From the NCBI RefSeq assembly GCF_001857945.1, contig NZ_CP017770.1, positions 992,001 through 1,056,000 of the forward strand: a stretch of DNA of 64,000 nt, read 5' to 3'. This document shows positions 7,625 to 16,159 of this stretch, piece after piece (position 1 is the first letter of the stretch; each line of letters begins with the position of its first letter). This stretch comes from Paenibacillus crassostreae (GTDB lineage: Bacteria > Bacillota > Bacilli > Paenibacillales > Paenibacillaceae). The notes under the pieces are model-generated. The model was not told where the DNA came from, ran no database searches, and saw only the letters and a list, made by a program, of their open reading frames with translations. The position numbers and the translations under genes are program-made.

Positions 7625-8659
7625 TTAAAGTACTTTCGCAACAACCCAGCCAGCTACGTTAGCAGGGACAGCAAGTGGACGAGACATCATTTGTAACCAA
7701 CGTTGAGCAGGTTCTACAGTCACCCATGATTGTGGTGTGATCTTACCCAATACCCGCACAAACTGTTCTGACTTAGGATCCATGATCACGTTCGCTCCAT
7801 AGTGGAAAGTGAACTTATCACGACTAGAGAGTATCGCTAATGTGCCTGCAGGAATGAATGGAACGTCTGCTCCTGCATCATTGGTGTACGTCCCTACGTA
7901 ACTGTAGACATCCAAACCGACGTCACGAAGACGACCGTGGAAGGTAACTCCGTCAGGAAGTAAGGTTGTGTCGATAGTTCCGACATCAACACCTCTATTT
8001 TCTGCAAGCTTTAAAACTTTAGGATGACGCATGATAGAAACAGCTACATCATAATCAGCCAGTACGATGTCCGGTGTTGGTGCATTCGCATCCATAATAA
8101 CTCTACGTTGCGAAGCCAAGAAAGCGATTGGATCAGAAGTCGGATCACTAAACAAATCAGTGCCGGACAGTGTCACGATGTTTTCAAAATCATATTCAAT
8201 AACCTGGCTCACACCTTCGCCAACCTGCGTAACTTTACCAGTAAACATCAGTTCTGATGCTTGCTGGACTAAACGACGAGTAATAGCATCTTGGAGTTCG
8301 ATGATATCCTTTGCTAGTAACTTACGAGCCCGAACTTCTGGCTGATCTGGATTAAACAAATCCTCACCTGCAGATCGTGTCTTGAGATCAATAGCCGTGA
8401 TCGGTCTAGATGGTTTAATCAGAGCAGGCTTGTATTGATTCGCTGTATAACCAGTGCGTAGAATAACTTTACCTGGTTGTAATTCAGATACGTAAGGGGC
8501 AATTGGTTTGCTACCCTTCATTGTCTGCACTTCAACAGTTTCTGTTTCGAAATTCTCACCATCTTGGAAGAACTTATCCAAAATGTACGTGCTAGGCGAT
8601 GGTAATTGTCCAATAACTTTCAATAGCGTTGGTAGTGCATAAATATCTTTAATGGCCAT
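7625..8659 (-). CDS. Phage major capsid protein, E family
   Basis: A 344-residue protein of the lambda gpE-type capsid family. Typical landmarks are the N-terminal FFQDGENFETETVEVQ, the segment PFVSELQPGK-like (here APYVSELQPGKVIL), the ITAIDLKTR loop and the C-terminal ending on WVVAKVL. It forms the icosahedral shell. The order ClpP protease, decoration protein D, capsid E is the lambda head order. No separate scaffold gene is seen; the C-terminal half of the protease gene probably serves that role. Confidence 0.93.
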   Translation of the reverse strand: MAIKDIYALPTLLKVIGQLPSPSTYILDKFFQDGENFETETVEVQTMKGSKPIAPYVSELQPGKVILRTGYTANQYKPALIKPSRPITAIDLKTRSAGEDLFNPDQPEVRARKLLAKDIIELQDAITRRLVQQASELMFTGKVTQVGEGVSQVIEYDFENIVTLSGTDLFSDPTSDPIAFLASQRRVIMDANAPTPDIVLADYDVAVSIMRHPKVLKLAENRGVDVGTIDTTLLPDGVTFHGRLRDVGLDVYSYVGTYTNDAGADVPFIPAGTLAILSSRDKFTFHYGANVIMDPKSEQFVRVLGKITPQSWVTVEPAQRWLQMMSRPLAVPANVAGWVVAKVL

Positions 8660-8673
8660 CTCTTAGTTCCCCC

Positions 8674-9057
8674 TTATTTCACTACTCGTTTAGTATGGAT
8701 CTTAGCGTTGTTCAATGCTGCTTCATGCGTTGTGATTGTATCGGCACCGCCAAATTTCAGAGCTTCACGATTAAACTCGCCAGATACGTAGATCGTCGCG
8801 CGTTGCTGATTAACAGTCGCATCAACTTCCACATCCGCTAATACACCTACTGGAATTTTATCATCTGCTCCTACTGCTGCTGAATCTACAATCGTGCAAA
8901 TCCAAGTTCCATCAGTGTGGAATCCTGTGCGGGCCATTACAGTACCGCGATCAAATAGAGCACCTACTGCGGTATTAATAATTATCGATTGAGTGACGAT
9001 CGGTTGGACCATCCCAGCAATCAGATCGTCGTAACCATCAATTTCGTATGCTGCCAT
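8674..9057 (-). CDS. Phage head decoration protein D
   Basis: A 127-residue protein of the head decoration (lambda gpD-like) family, which caps the threefold positions of the mature shell and stabilises it. Visible features are the FDRGTVMARTG core, the small-residue-rich beta segments and the EFNREAL stretch. Its ATG overlaps the TAA of the protease gene (TAATG). It lies between protease and capsid gene, as in lambda. Confidence 0.88.
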   Translation of the reverse strand: MAAYEIDGYDDLIAGMVQPIVTQSIIINTAVGALFDRGTVMARTGFHTDGTWICTIVDSAAVGADDKIPVGVLADVEVDATVNQQRATIYVSGEFNREALKFGGADTITTHEAALNNAKIHTKRVVK

Positions 9058-10151
9058 TATTTACGACCTCCTCTTAAGTTTTTGATTTCTTCAATCATGG
9101 CGTCAGCTTCGGCTTTTTGCACAGCTTCGGCGCTTGGATTTTCAGGTGCTTCATCAGGTTCAACATTAGTCACTCCACTATTCTTGGAATCATTCAATCG
9201 GCGTTTGCCTTCATCAGTCAGACGTTCAGCGGATGCTTTAACGATTTCCAGCGCAGTTTCTCCCGCCGTCTTTCCATCTTTGATAGCATTAGCAACAATC
9301 TCCGCTGCACCTGGTGCATTTGCTAGCGCGTTAAGGGCAGTAATACGACCTCGTTCCTTTTCTTCGCCTTGCTTAACTCCTTCATTCATAATGGAGTTGT
9401 ATAGATCAGAGTGTTCAGCTTTTAATTTTTCTAAATCCATTGATCGATCATTCCCTTCATTGGTTGATTGAGCTAGATTGATAGGTTCAATTGATGCTGT
9501 AGATTGCAAATCAATGATCCCACCGTCTTTAATCATGTTCTTTAATAGCTCATTTTTGAGTTTGTCTAGCACATCTTGTGGCAGCTCCATACCACTAGGA
9601 TCGCTGTTGGAAACCTCGATTTCATCATCAAACAAAATCCCATCAGCAAAACCTAATTGAACTGCTTTTTCAGCAGACATCCACGTAGTCTTGTTCATGA
9701 GATCTAACACTTCTTGTTCAGACAGCTTTGTTTTTGATTGATAGACTTTAGCGATTGATTTATCTATACCTTCCAACAATTCCAAACTGGAGCTATGGTC
9801 GCCTTTATCGCCTGAGGTATTAATTGATGCGTTATGAACCATTACTGTACCTAGTGGAGAAATCAAAACTTCATCAGAAGCAGAAATAAAAAAAGTTGCC
9901 GCGGAAGCTGCAACACCTGTGATTTTTGATGTTTTCTTACCTTTGTATTCCTTTAATGCCGCATAAATTTCACCTGCTGCATACACGGATCCGCCACCAC
10001 TATTGATGTACAACTCAACATCATCACCACCAGCCTTATCAAGCTCGCTTATGACACGCTTTGGCGATATAGTCTCTATCCCTAGCCAATCGTAAATAAA
10101 TGAATTGCCACCACTTACAACAGGCCCGTTAAGCTTAATTTTCTTCGCCAA
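9057..10151 (-). CDS. ClpP-like head maturation protease fused to scaffold region
   Basis: A 364-residue protein. Residues about 1-180 are a ClpP/S49-type serine protease with SGGGSVYAAGEIYAAL, the nucleophile Ser83 in GVAASAA and the general-base His106 in MVHNAS. Residues about 200-364 are charged and helical (LEKLKAEHSDLYNSIMNEG...), as expected of an internal scaffold that the protease later removes; this mirrors lambda gpC/Nu3. The start is TTG after GGGGTGAAAG. It acts in procapsid maturation. The scaffold role of the C-terminal part is inferred from composition and from the absence of any separate scaffold gene. Confidence 0.9.
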   Translation of the reverse strand: MAKKIKLNGPVVSGGNSFIYDWLGIETISPKRVISELDKAGGDDVELYINSGGGSVYAAGEIYAALKEYKGKKTSKITGVAASAATFFISASDEVLISPLGTVMVHNASINTSGDKGDHSSSLELLEGIDKSIAKVYQSKTKLSEQEVLDLMNKTTWMSAEKAVQLGFADGILFDDEIEVSNSDPSGMELPQDVLDKLKNELLKNMIKDGGIIDLQSTASIEPINLAQSTNEGNDRSMDLEKLKAEHSDLYNSIMNEGVKQGEEKERGRITALNALANAPGAAEIVANAIKDGKTAGETALEIVKASAERLTDEGKRRLNDSKNSGVTNVEPDEAPENPSAEAVQKAEADAMIEEIKNLRGGRK

Positions 10152-10167
10152 TATCTTTCACCCCCCT

Positions 10168-11772
10168 TCATTCATCGTCGTCACTATCATCTTCATTATC
10201 TAGTTGTCCACCCCCTTCCACGAGTCCGTATTGCTCGCGTATTCTCTTCTCATATGCAAGTTGGCGGATGTTACTTTCGTACTCGGTACCAGTCAATTCA
10301 GCCGCTTCACGCTGGTTGGTGCTGTATCCGTTAGTGACTCTAATAACAGCAGCGTTCGCTTCTTTGACAGGATCTAGTTGGCCTTGTGATGGTCCATGCC
10401 AATCTGCACGAGTGTATGATTTGAATAATAATGGATCATCAAAGACACCAGGTGCATTGATTCGACCTTTTATCACAGCTTCAGCGAACCACTCTTCATA
10501 GATAGGTTGGCAAAAATCAGCGGCCATCCAAGATCGACGCATCCTAAACATCTTCCAAGCTTCCAGCATGGCCGCTCTAGATGCTGAATAAGATGCTGTA
10601 AAGTGTTTCAACAACAGTTCATATGGAATCTCTAGCGACGCCCCTACTTGGCGTAAGATAGATGTGACGAACGGATCGAATAATGCATTCGGTCGTCCAG
10701 GGTTAGCTATATTAGCCTTTTCGCCCGGCCGAAGGAATTGAACAGCTCCGTTGCCTAGTTGTAAGTCGCCTTCATCAATTTGTGGTACCGGTTCACCCGT
10801 TGGGTTATCTTCCAAGTTGGTTGATGATCCAAGTCCAAACTCATCTGGGTCCTCACTCTCTGATTCAATAAACACCGTGAACATTCCACTGATTACAGCT
10901 GCCATTAACTCCGCTTCAGTGTACCTCTCCAATTGCTTCAAGGACTCGATCACCGGTGCGAGTATCGGTACACCTCGACGTTGTTCAGGTCGTTCAGCTT
11001 CCATGAGATGAAGAACGTTTCTGCGCCCACTCTCAACTCCAACTACATCAACTTTTTGCCAATCCATCGCTGTTGCAATTGATGAACCTGGGTGCTTATT
11101 AGAAAACCAGTATGAAACGATCATGCCATCTTCATCCACCTCAACACCACTACTCAGCTTGTTATTCATCGAAGCGCTCTTTGTAGTTGGCGAGCTGCAC
11201 CGATCCGCTTCGAGCAGTCGAATGCGCAAATCATAAGTAGCATGTTTACGTGGCAACAATGGGAGCAAAGCAAAAGTATCACCGCTCATCATCCACGAAA
11301 GGAAAGCAAGTTGTTGAAGTTCGTAGAAATTATGAAGTCCAGTCGCATCGCAGTCTTTAGAATCAGCCCAAAGAGCAAATTCCCGCTCGATCTGTCGCTT
11401 CAAATTACCCGCTTCTTCTTCTGATAGGCGCAAAAAATCGGCATCAAAGTTAGGTTTAAGTCTTAACCCTGTGCCGATTATATTAGTTCGTAATGTTTTA
11501 ATAGACCCATTCGCGAGTGAACCGCCCATAAACAGATCTCTTGCTCTTGGTCTTAGTGCTTCAAGGTTATCCTGGATGTCCTCTTCTGCATCCCCTGCTA
11601 CTGGATTCCATGAAACTAGAGATTTCTTTCTTCGACTCGCTCCATGGTCGCCGTATCCTTGGTTAAATACTTCTCTTACAGCGCGTTGCCGAGTTATTTC
11701 TGTCATAGCCTTTTCTCGCTTGAGCGCCGTTGAAGGAGATATCATTTCAACCAAGCGATCCAAGCGGCCCAT
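10168..11772 (-). CDS. Phage portal protein, lambda family
   Basis: A 534-residue portal protein, the dodecameric ring at one capsid vertex through which DNA enters and leaves. Family signs include RARDLFMGGSLANGSIKTLRTNIIG near residue 93, MMSGDTFALLP, HLMEAERPEQRRGVPILAPVIE and the ASYSASRAAMLEAWKMFR block around residue 400. The C-terminus is acidic. Its ATG overlaps the stop of the gpW gene (TAATG), and the protease gene follows. This gene set (W, portal, ClpP) is diagnostic of a lambda-type head. Confidence 0.95.
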   Translation of the reverse strand: MGRLDRLVEMISPSTALKREKAMTEITRQRAVREVFNQGYGDHGASRRKKSLVSWNPVAGDAEEDIQDNLEALRPRARDLFMGGSLANGSIKTLRTNIIGTGLRLKPNFDADFLRLSEEEAGNLKRQIEREFALWADSKDCDATGLHNFYELQQLAFLSWMMSGDTFALLPLLPRKHATYDLRIRLLEADRCSSPTTKSASMNNKLSSGVEVDEDGMIVSYWFSNKHPGSSIATAMDWQKVDVVGVESGRRNVLHLMEAERPEQRRGVPILAPVIESLKQLERYTEAELMAAVISGMFTVFIESESEDPDEFGLGSSTNLEDNPTGEPVPQIDEGDLQLGNGAVQFLRPGEKANIANPGRPNALFDPFVTSILRQVGASLEIPYELLLKHFTASYSASRAAMLEAWKMFRMRRSWMAADFCQPIYEEWFAEAVIKGRINAPGVFDDPLLFKSYTRADWHGPSQGQLDPVKEANAAVIRVTNGYSTNQREAAELTGTEYESNIRQLAYEKRIREQYGLVEGGGQLDNEDDSDDDE

Positions 11773-12005
11773 TAATCGATAGGAACATACCGACGGACCC
11801 TACTAGGTAGTTTAGAACCGTTTTGTTTCTTACCGAGGGTATCCGCTTCTTTTCTCCAGAAGTTTATTCGTTCACGAATTTGCATAAGGTTAGCTCTAGT
11901 TAACTCGCGACTACCTATCTTATAACTTTGTCCAGTAGTCACAGCTAATTCGGCTGCTAGCCACGCATTAAGATGCTCATTTGCTGTTTCAAGTGTTATC
12001 GACAT
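11772..12005 (-). CDS. Phage head-tail joining protein W
   Basis: A 77-residue protein of the gpW family that fills the portal channel and prepares heads for tail attachment. It is small, helical and basic at the C-terminus (RVRRYVPID), with the family-like stretch ELTRANLMQIRERINFWRKE. It sits between the large terminase and portal genes as in lambda. A ribosome site (AGGTGAAAAGGA) precedes the ATG. Confidence 0.88.
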   Translation of the reverse strand: MSITLETANEHLNAWLAAELAVTTGQSYKIGSRELTRANLMQIRERINFWRKEADTLGKKQNGSKLPSRVRRYVPID

Positions 12006-12029
12006 TTCCTTTTCACCTCCTCTCAGGTA

Positions 12030-13916
12030 TTAGACACTGCTTTTCGTCCCTCTTCTACGTGGTTTTGATGGTACTGATCCACTAGTTGATACAACCCCAA
12101 TTACAGGTAGATCAGCATCAAGATTCGGATTCAATATTTCGATAGCAGCTCTATTGTAAACAGCTAGATCCAGCGGTTCATTCCTTGTCCGGACCTTAAC
12201 CCAAACATAATAAGGAACACCATTCTTAACTCTTTTCTGCATTGCTTCAGCTGTTAATCCATCAAAATAATCTTGATTATATCCGCGGTTATTATCTTTC
12301 GTTGTAAGAGGGAAGTGACAGTAACCTTGTGGCTTGTCACCATACTCGTCAACCAGCGGAATTTTAAGAGCACTCATTACTTTTGATTTACCCTCGTCAA
12401 CACCAAGTCGTACAACAGTCGCTCGGTACCTGTTATTTGTCGATGTCCCATTAATAAGTGGCTTGTACGTTCCATCGCCCGAAGCTTCCCCTTTGATTGC
12501 AAAAACCCTTCTTGATGATCGTGCTTTACAAAACTTGTACACCTCACCAGTAAAGTGACCACCTGAGTCCATGCAGGTTAGTGCAATTTTGAATTTACGA
12601 CCCTCTGCATCTTCCCAAGTCCTTTTTAGGAACTCATCGAGATCGTTCCACACTTGCGACTGTTTTAGATCACCGTAGATAACCTGGTATTGAATTCTCC
12701 ATGACTCGTGATCTTTTCCCCATCCTTGGACTTCTACTTCAAAGCGATTATCTTGAGTATCCACTGCTGCAGTCAGAACCTTTACTCCTTCTGGTATATC
12801 GGAATGATACATTTCACGGCGATTGAGAAGTATCTCTGAATCCATCTGTTCGCCTTTTTCTTCCCATGACTCAGCCATAGAGGTGTTGAAGAAGGTTTTA
12901 AGCATCTCTTTACCACCACGGTCTGCCTTTTTGAAGTCTTCGACGATACTGAACCAGTTAGAAAATGTACTTGCGAGCTCATTCAGATGGAATCCACGGG
13001 TACTTTTGTGTTCGCGCTGTGCAATCCACTTCGCTCTCTTGGCATAATCCTTTTTCCATTCATTTTCTGCATGCAAGGCTCCACAACTCTTGCAAGCATG
13101 TTCAACTTTGGTTGCCGTGTTCGTTTCTTTGTTGTATTCGAATTTAATCTGTGCCCATTTGAATGGTTGATATTCTTCACAGCTCGGACAAGGTACACAC
13201 CATTCCTCCATAGAGCTGTCTTGATATGCGCTCTCGATTCGAGATGCTCCTTTGATTGTTGGAGTGGATACGAGAATGATCTTTCTGTTTGGAAAAGTCT
13301 TAGTACGAACTGTAGCTAAGTTAACCGGATCTCCTTCAACTCCTGCCGAAACTGGGTATCTATCTATCTCATCGCATAACAGAATTCGAATAGGTTTGGA
13401 AGCCAAAGAAGCAGGGCTATTAGCGCCAGCTAAGTTGATACGGCCACCAGGGAAAGACTTATAAAGTAATGTATTGCTAGAATCCTTCGTCTTTCTACTG
13501 GTGACCAGCTTGTTCAACTGCTTTGAATCCCGGTACATTGGAGCTAGCCTATCCTTCGAGAACTCTTTAGCAAGTACCAATGTAGGCTGGACCATCATAA
13601 TAGGTGCTGGCTCATGCCCTGTGTAATAACCAGCCACGTTATTTTGAAAATCGCTCTTTCCTGTTTGACTCGCCCACATCATAACGATCGTATTTATTTC
13701 AAGATCGCTCGTCGCTTCCATTGGAACGCGTTGATAAGGTGCGCGATCAGTTCTCCACTGACCCGGCTCACTTGATGACTCAGGAGATAGGATTCTATGT
13801 TTATCAGCCCAATCAGCAACACTCATTGGTTCAGGTGGCGCGACCAATCTCACAACTTTCTGTAATAACCTAAGAGTCTGCTTCTTCTGCTCCTTCATCG
13901 TTACGATCACCACCAT
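12030..13916 (-). CDS. Phage terminase large subunit, GpA type
   Basis: A 628-residue DNA-packaging motor with N-terminal ATPase and C-terminal nuclease domains. The adenine/Walker-A-like region reads MWASQTGKSDFQNN (near residue 80), the Walker-B-like segment is ILLCDEIDRYP (near residue 180), and two CxxC pairs occur around residues 240-275. The C-terminal part has AVDTQDNRFEVEVQGWG and DSGGHFTGEVYKFCKAR, which carry the nuclease acidic residues. The frame overlaps the small terminase gene by 47 bases. The second ATG at 13898 is an alternative start. Confidence 0.95.
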   Translation of the reverse strand: MVVIVTMKEQKKQTLRLLQKVVRLVAPPEPMSVADWADKHRILSPESSSEPGQWRTDRAPYQRVPMEATSDLEINTIVMMWASQTGKSDFQNNVAGYYTGHEPAPIMMVQPTLVLAKEFSKDRLAPMYRDSKQLNKLVTSRKTKDSSNTLLYKSFPGGRINLAGANSPASLASKPIRILLCDEIDRYPVSAGVEGDPVNLATVRTKTFPNRKIILVSTPTIKGASRIESAYQDSSMEEWCVPCPSCEEYQPFKWAQIKFEYNKETNTATKVEHACKSCGALHAENEWKKDYAKRAKWIAQREHKSTRGFHLNELASTFSNWFSIVEDFKKADRGGKEMLKTFFNTSMAESWEEKGEQMDSEILLNRREMYHSDIPEGVKVLTAAVDTQDNRFEVEVQGWGKDHESWRIQYQVIYGDLKQSQVWNDLDEFLKRTWEDAEGRKFKIALTCMDSGGHFTGEVYKFCKARSSRRVFAIKGEASGDGTYKPLINGTSTNNRYRATVVRLGVDEGKSKVMSALKIPLVDEYGDKPQGYCHFPLTTKDNNRGYNQDYFDGLTAEAMQKRVKNGVPYYVWVKVRTRNEPLDLAVYNRAAIEILNPNLDADLPVIGVVSTSGSVPSKPRRRGTKSSV

Positions 13917-14403
13917 TCAACGGGTCGTAATCTGACAGGTTAAGTAATGCCGACGTTATTTCCTCACTCATAAGGAGCCGAATTTCTTTGGGATCTGTCA
14001 AATATGAAAGCTCTGAAGATAATCTTGTAGGAAGTGCTGAGAGTCTCTTTCTGAATTCGACAATCAGATCGCCCCAAGCTTCCTGTACATCTTCTGTGGT
14101 GTGGAGATTCCCGCGCATTTCATCTAAATCTAGTTGAGCCATTTCCATCTTGATCCGTTCATGCTCCGTCTTATGATCGACTAGGCGGGGCTTGCCGTCA
14201 TTTTCTTTACCACCTGATGAATACTCAACGTACGTTTTAATAGAATCTCCAAGAATGTACTTCCCTCTAGCTACCTGTTTCAAAGTTCCATCACTGGTTA
14301 ATTGCCTGATCCAGCGAGCAGATTTACCGACGATGGCAGCCAACTCTCCGGTTGAAATCTCTCTTTCATTTAATGGTATTACTTCCGCTTTGGTTTTCGC
14401 CAT
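13870..14403 (-). CDS. Phage terminase small subunit, Nu1-like
   Basis: Starting at ATG 14403, which follows GAGGAGAGGACG, this gives 177 residues. An upstream in-frame start adds 18 basic residues but lacks a good ribosome site. A winged helix-turn-helix occupies residues about 12-50 (ISTGELAAIVGKSARWIRQL), the DNA-recognition domain of Nu1-type packaging proteins. The remainder is helical and probably contacts the large subunit. Pairing with a GpA-type large subunit indicates cos-type packaging by family analogy. Confidence 0.85.
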   Translation of the reverse strand: MAKTKAEVIPLNEREISTGELAAIVGKSARWIRQLTSDGTLKQVARGKYILGDSIKTYVEYSSGGKENDGKPRLVDHKTEHERIKMEMAQLDLDEMRGNLHTTEDVQEAWGDLIVEFRKRLSALPTRLSSELSYLTDPKEIRLLMSEEITSALLNLSDYDPLNGGDRNDEGAEEADS

Positions 14404-14705
14404 CGTCCTCTCCTCACTTCCGCTTTTCATGCGAATTTTATTAGTTTTATTTTTCAAGTCATTTAATGAAGAAATAATCTAAAAACACATCAATTAGGCA
14501 ATTTTGAAATGGAAGCGGAAGTGAAATTCAAAATTAAAATCTAGGGCTGTTTCGGGCTCGCAAGCACCCGTGATCGTTTTTATATGCTCAGAGGGACCCA
14601 TTGATCTATTTCAGGCATCATTAAAGCATAATTAATCCGTAATCACCGTCATATTCAGCATGATTGATCTATTTAATAGAACAATCACATCAGACACGAA
14701 GAACT
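14404..14705. other. Gene-less stretch upstream of terminase; possible cos region
   Basis: No convincing frame is seen here. The stretch contains GC-rich CGGGCTCGCAAGCACCCG (around 14554-14571) and the repeated word TTGATCTATTT (around 14600 and 14661), with a related TGATCTATGA near 14742. In phages with Nu1/GpA-type terminases the cohesive-end site usually lies just upstream of the small-subunit gene, so this is the natural place for cos. No site is proven. Confidence 0.35.
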
Positions 14706-14882
14706 TTATTCATTGCCATTCATATCGTTGTATTCAACAGGCTGATCTATGAACAATACTTCTCTAATGATCCCCATAAATAGTACACGTTCTTCATCTG
14801 CTAACTCACTGAACTTATCGATCTCAATGATCTTCTCACTCTCTCGTTCACCCATACGTAATGTAGATTGAATTCTAATCAT
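14706..14882 (-). CDS. Small phage protein, 58 residues
   Basis: A short acidic protein (IRIQSTLRMGERESEKIIEI..., ending NDMNGNE) starting at ATG 14882, eight bases after AGGGGTG. A TTG two codons earlier is less likely. It overlaps the end of the 93-residue gene by eight bases, so the two are probably co-translated. No family was recognised. Confidence 0.5.
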   Translation of the reverse strand: MIRIQSTLRMGERESEKIIEIDKFSELADEERVLFMGIIREVLFIDQPVEYNDMNGNE

Positions 14883-15156
14883 TATCAATCACCCCTCTCA
14901 TACGTTCCACCGATAACTCATTAGCGATTTCCATTGTAGGCAGGACGATCATGGTAGGCACCACATTGCCATATGTTCCTCTCTTCCGATCTATCTTTTT
15001 CTTATCTATATACAACGTGCAGTACATGAGCACACTCACCAACCAGTTCGCGATCGGCGCAACCTTCTTATATATTTCATCCTTGATGGGCTCGAATGCC
15101 ATCTTTACCTCATGGATCGATTCTTCATATGATTGTTCTTTAGGCGTTCTCACCAT
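14875..15156 (-). CDS. Small phage protein, 93 residues
   Basis: An unrecognised 93-residue protein with AGGAGAG ahead of its ATG. The N-terminal third is charged (RTPKEQSYEESIHEVKMAFEP). A moderately hydrophobic stretch follows (IANWLVSVLMYCTLYI, about residues 36-51) that could be a single membrane helix or a packed helix, then a basic patch DKKKIDRKRG. It is the first gene after a terminator hairpin and is likely transcribed with the following small gene. Confidence 0.5.
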   Translation of the reverse strand: MVRTPKEQSYEESIHEVKMAFEPIKDEIYKKVAPIANWLVSVLMYCTLYIDKKKIDRKRGTYGNVVPTMIVLPTMEIANELSVERMRGVIDND

Positions 15157-15201
15157 CTCTTTATCTCTCCTCTCTATACCTTCCTTGTATAAATGGACAA
15201 A

Positions 15202-15232
15202 GAAAAAGCCACTCCTCTTTAGAAGTGACTTG
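15202..15232 (-). terminator. Hairpin followed by T-rich tract
   Basis: On the minus strand GTCACTTC pairs with GGAGTGGC (two G-T pairs) and is followed by TTTTTCTTTG. It would end transcripts coming from the zinc-ribbon ORF and the gene-less region. A very similar hairpin and tail occurs at 15814-15840. Confidence 0.6.
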
Positions 15233-15587
15233 TGTATTCATATCTACTTTATAGCACTAAAGTTACATAGACGTGTTAAAAGATTTAAGTTCGAAAGAAT
15301 GTAAAGAAGGCGACATTGCCCCGCCCTGCCTATCGGCATTCCCCACGCTAGCCCCGATCTAAAACCGCTTCGCATCGGTGCCCATATTTTTTTTAATTCT
15401 CTTTCTCCACGACACTTAAGTTCAAGTGCACACGTAACGCTACGCTCCGTGTTTAAGATCTCTATACTTAGTTACTATGGTGTAAGTACAAGATCATTAT
15501 AACGAGATTTGAGAAAAGTGCCTAATTCGATATTCAGCGATTTACACGTGATAATAAGGCGAACGCTAGTTCTTGCGAATGTATGCT
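15233..15587. other. Gene-less, possibly structured prophage region
   Basis: No convincing coding frame is present over about 350 bases. On the minus strand there is a perfect TATAAT at 15501-15496 without a good -35 box. It is followed about 120-190 bases later by GC-rich segments that can fold: CCGAT...ATCGG with an internal GCGAAGC loop, and TGCC-GATA-GGCA. A late promoter with a structured leader is possible but unproven. Confidence 0.4.
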
Positions 15588-15785
15588 CTATTTTCTATTG
15601 TTTCTTACAACTGCACTTGGTTTACACTGACTACCTCGCTTATCGTAATACCAACCCCTAATAGGACGTGCATCGCAATGTTGGCAGTTCCTATGACCTT
15701 GTGACTTCTCCTTGCAATGAGAGCAGATAAAGACGTCCTTCGGTTCCGTAAACACTTCTCTAATAAAGTTAAATAGTCCCACCAA
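15588..15785 (-). CDS. Small zinc-ribbon protein
   Basis: A 65-residue product with two CxxC pairs (Cys21/Cys24 and Cys34/Cys37) spaced like a compact zinc ribbon, preceded by a hydrophobic helix (GLFNFIREVF) and followed by a basic, aromatic tail (WYYDKRGSQCKPSAVV). The start is TTG (or the next codon GTG) after GAGGATG. An overlapping frame in another phase has no such pattern. Family and function are unknown; a nucleic-acid-binding role is only suggested by the cysteines. Confidence 0.5.
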   Translation of the reverse strand: MVGLFNFIREVFTEPKDVFICSHCKEKSQGHRNCQHCDARPIRGWYYDKRGSQCKPSAVVRNNRK

Positions 15786-15813
15786 ATCACATCCTCACAA
15801 GCGTACTAGGACA

Positions 15814-15840
15814 AAAGAAAAAGCCACATAAGCGAGTGGC
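15814..15840 (-). terminator. Hairpin plus T-tract downstream of the 77-residue ORF
   Basis: On the minus strand GCCAC and GTGGC form a short stem with an eight-base loop, followed by TTTTTCTTTTG. It would terminate transcripts carrying tRNA-Gly and the small Cys-rich gene. Confidence 0.5.
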
Positions 15841-15896
15841 CAACGCAGACGATTAGATCACCATACCCTTCTGTTAAAACGGATATTAAAAGGCTA

Positions 15897-16130
15897 CTAC
15901 ATAACAGTTACTGAGATTAAATCAATTTCATCGCCACCGCAATTCATTTCAGGGAACGTTGGGTCACAATACTTCCGAATACCGTTAGCACGGTTGCAAT
16001 CACATGAACCATTCCCATCTTCCCAATAAAATTCTGCAGTCTCTCCTGTAATCTCCTCTGGGCCATATTCTGATTCGTCCACAAATCTATACGTGGTCTC
16101 TTTATACTTTAAAACAATCTCAACTGACAT
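15897..16130 (-). CDS. Small Cys-rich acidic phage protein
   Basis: A 77-residue protein from ATG 16130, which follows a perfect AGGAGGTG. Longer readings upstream run through the tRNA-Gly gene and are artefacts. It is acidic, with EYGPEEITGETAEFYWEDGNG in the middle and four cysteines in CDCNRANGIRKYC...NC near residues 43-66, possibly metal- or disulfide-linked. No family was recognised. It lies directly downstream of the tRNA on the same strand. Confidence 0.6.
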   Translation of the reverse strand: MSVEIVLKYKETTYRFVDESEYGPEEITGETAEFYWEDGNGSCDCNRANGIRKYCDPTFPEMNCGGDEIDLISVTVM

Positions 16131-16159
16131 GATTACACCTCCTGGTATTAAAACATTAA

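Noticed and set aside
8989-9471. Plus-strand ORF of 160 codons opposite the protease/scaffold gene
   Set aside because: It is antisense to a well-supported gene, and its Ser/Ala-rich product is typical of reading the opposite strand.
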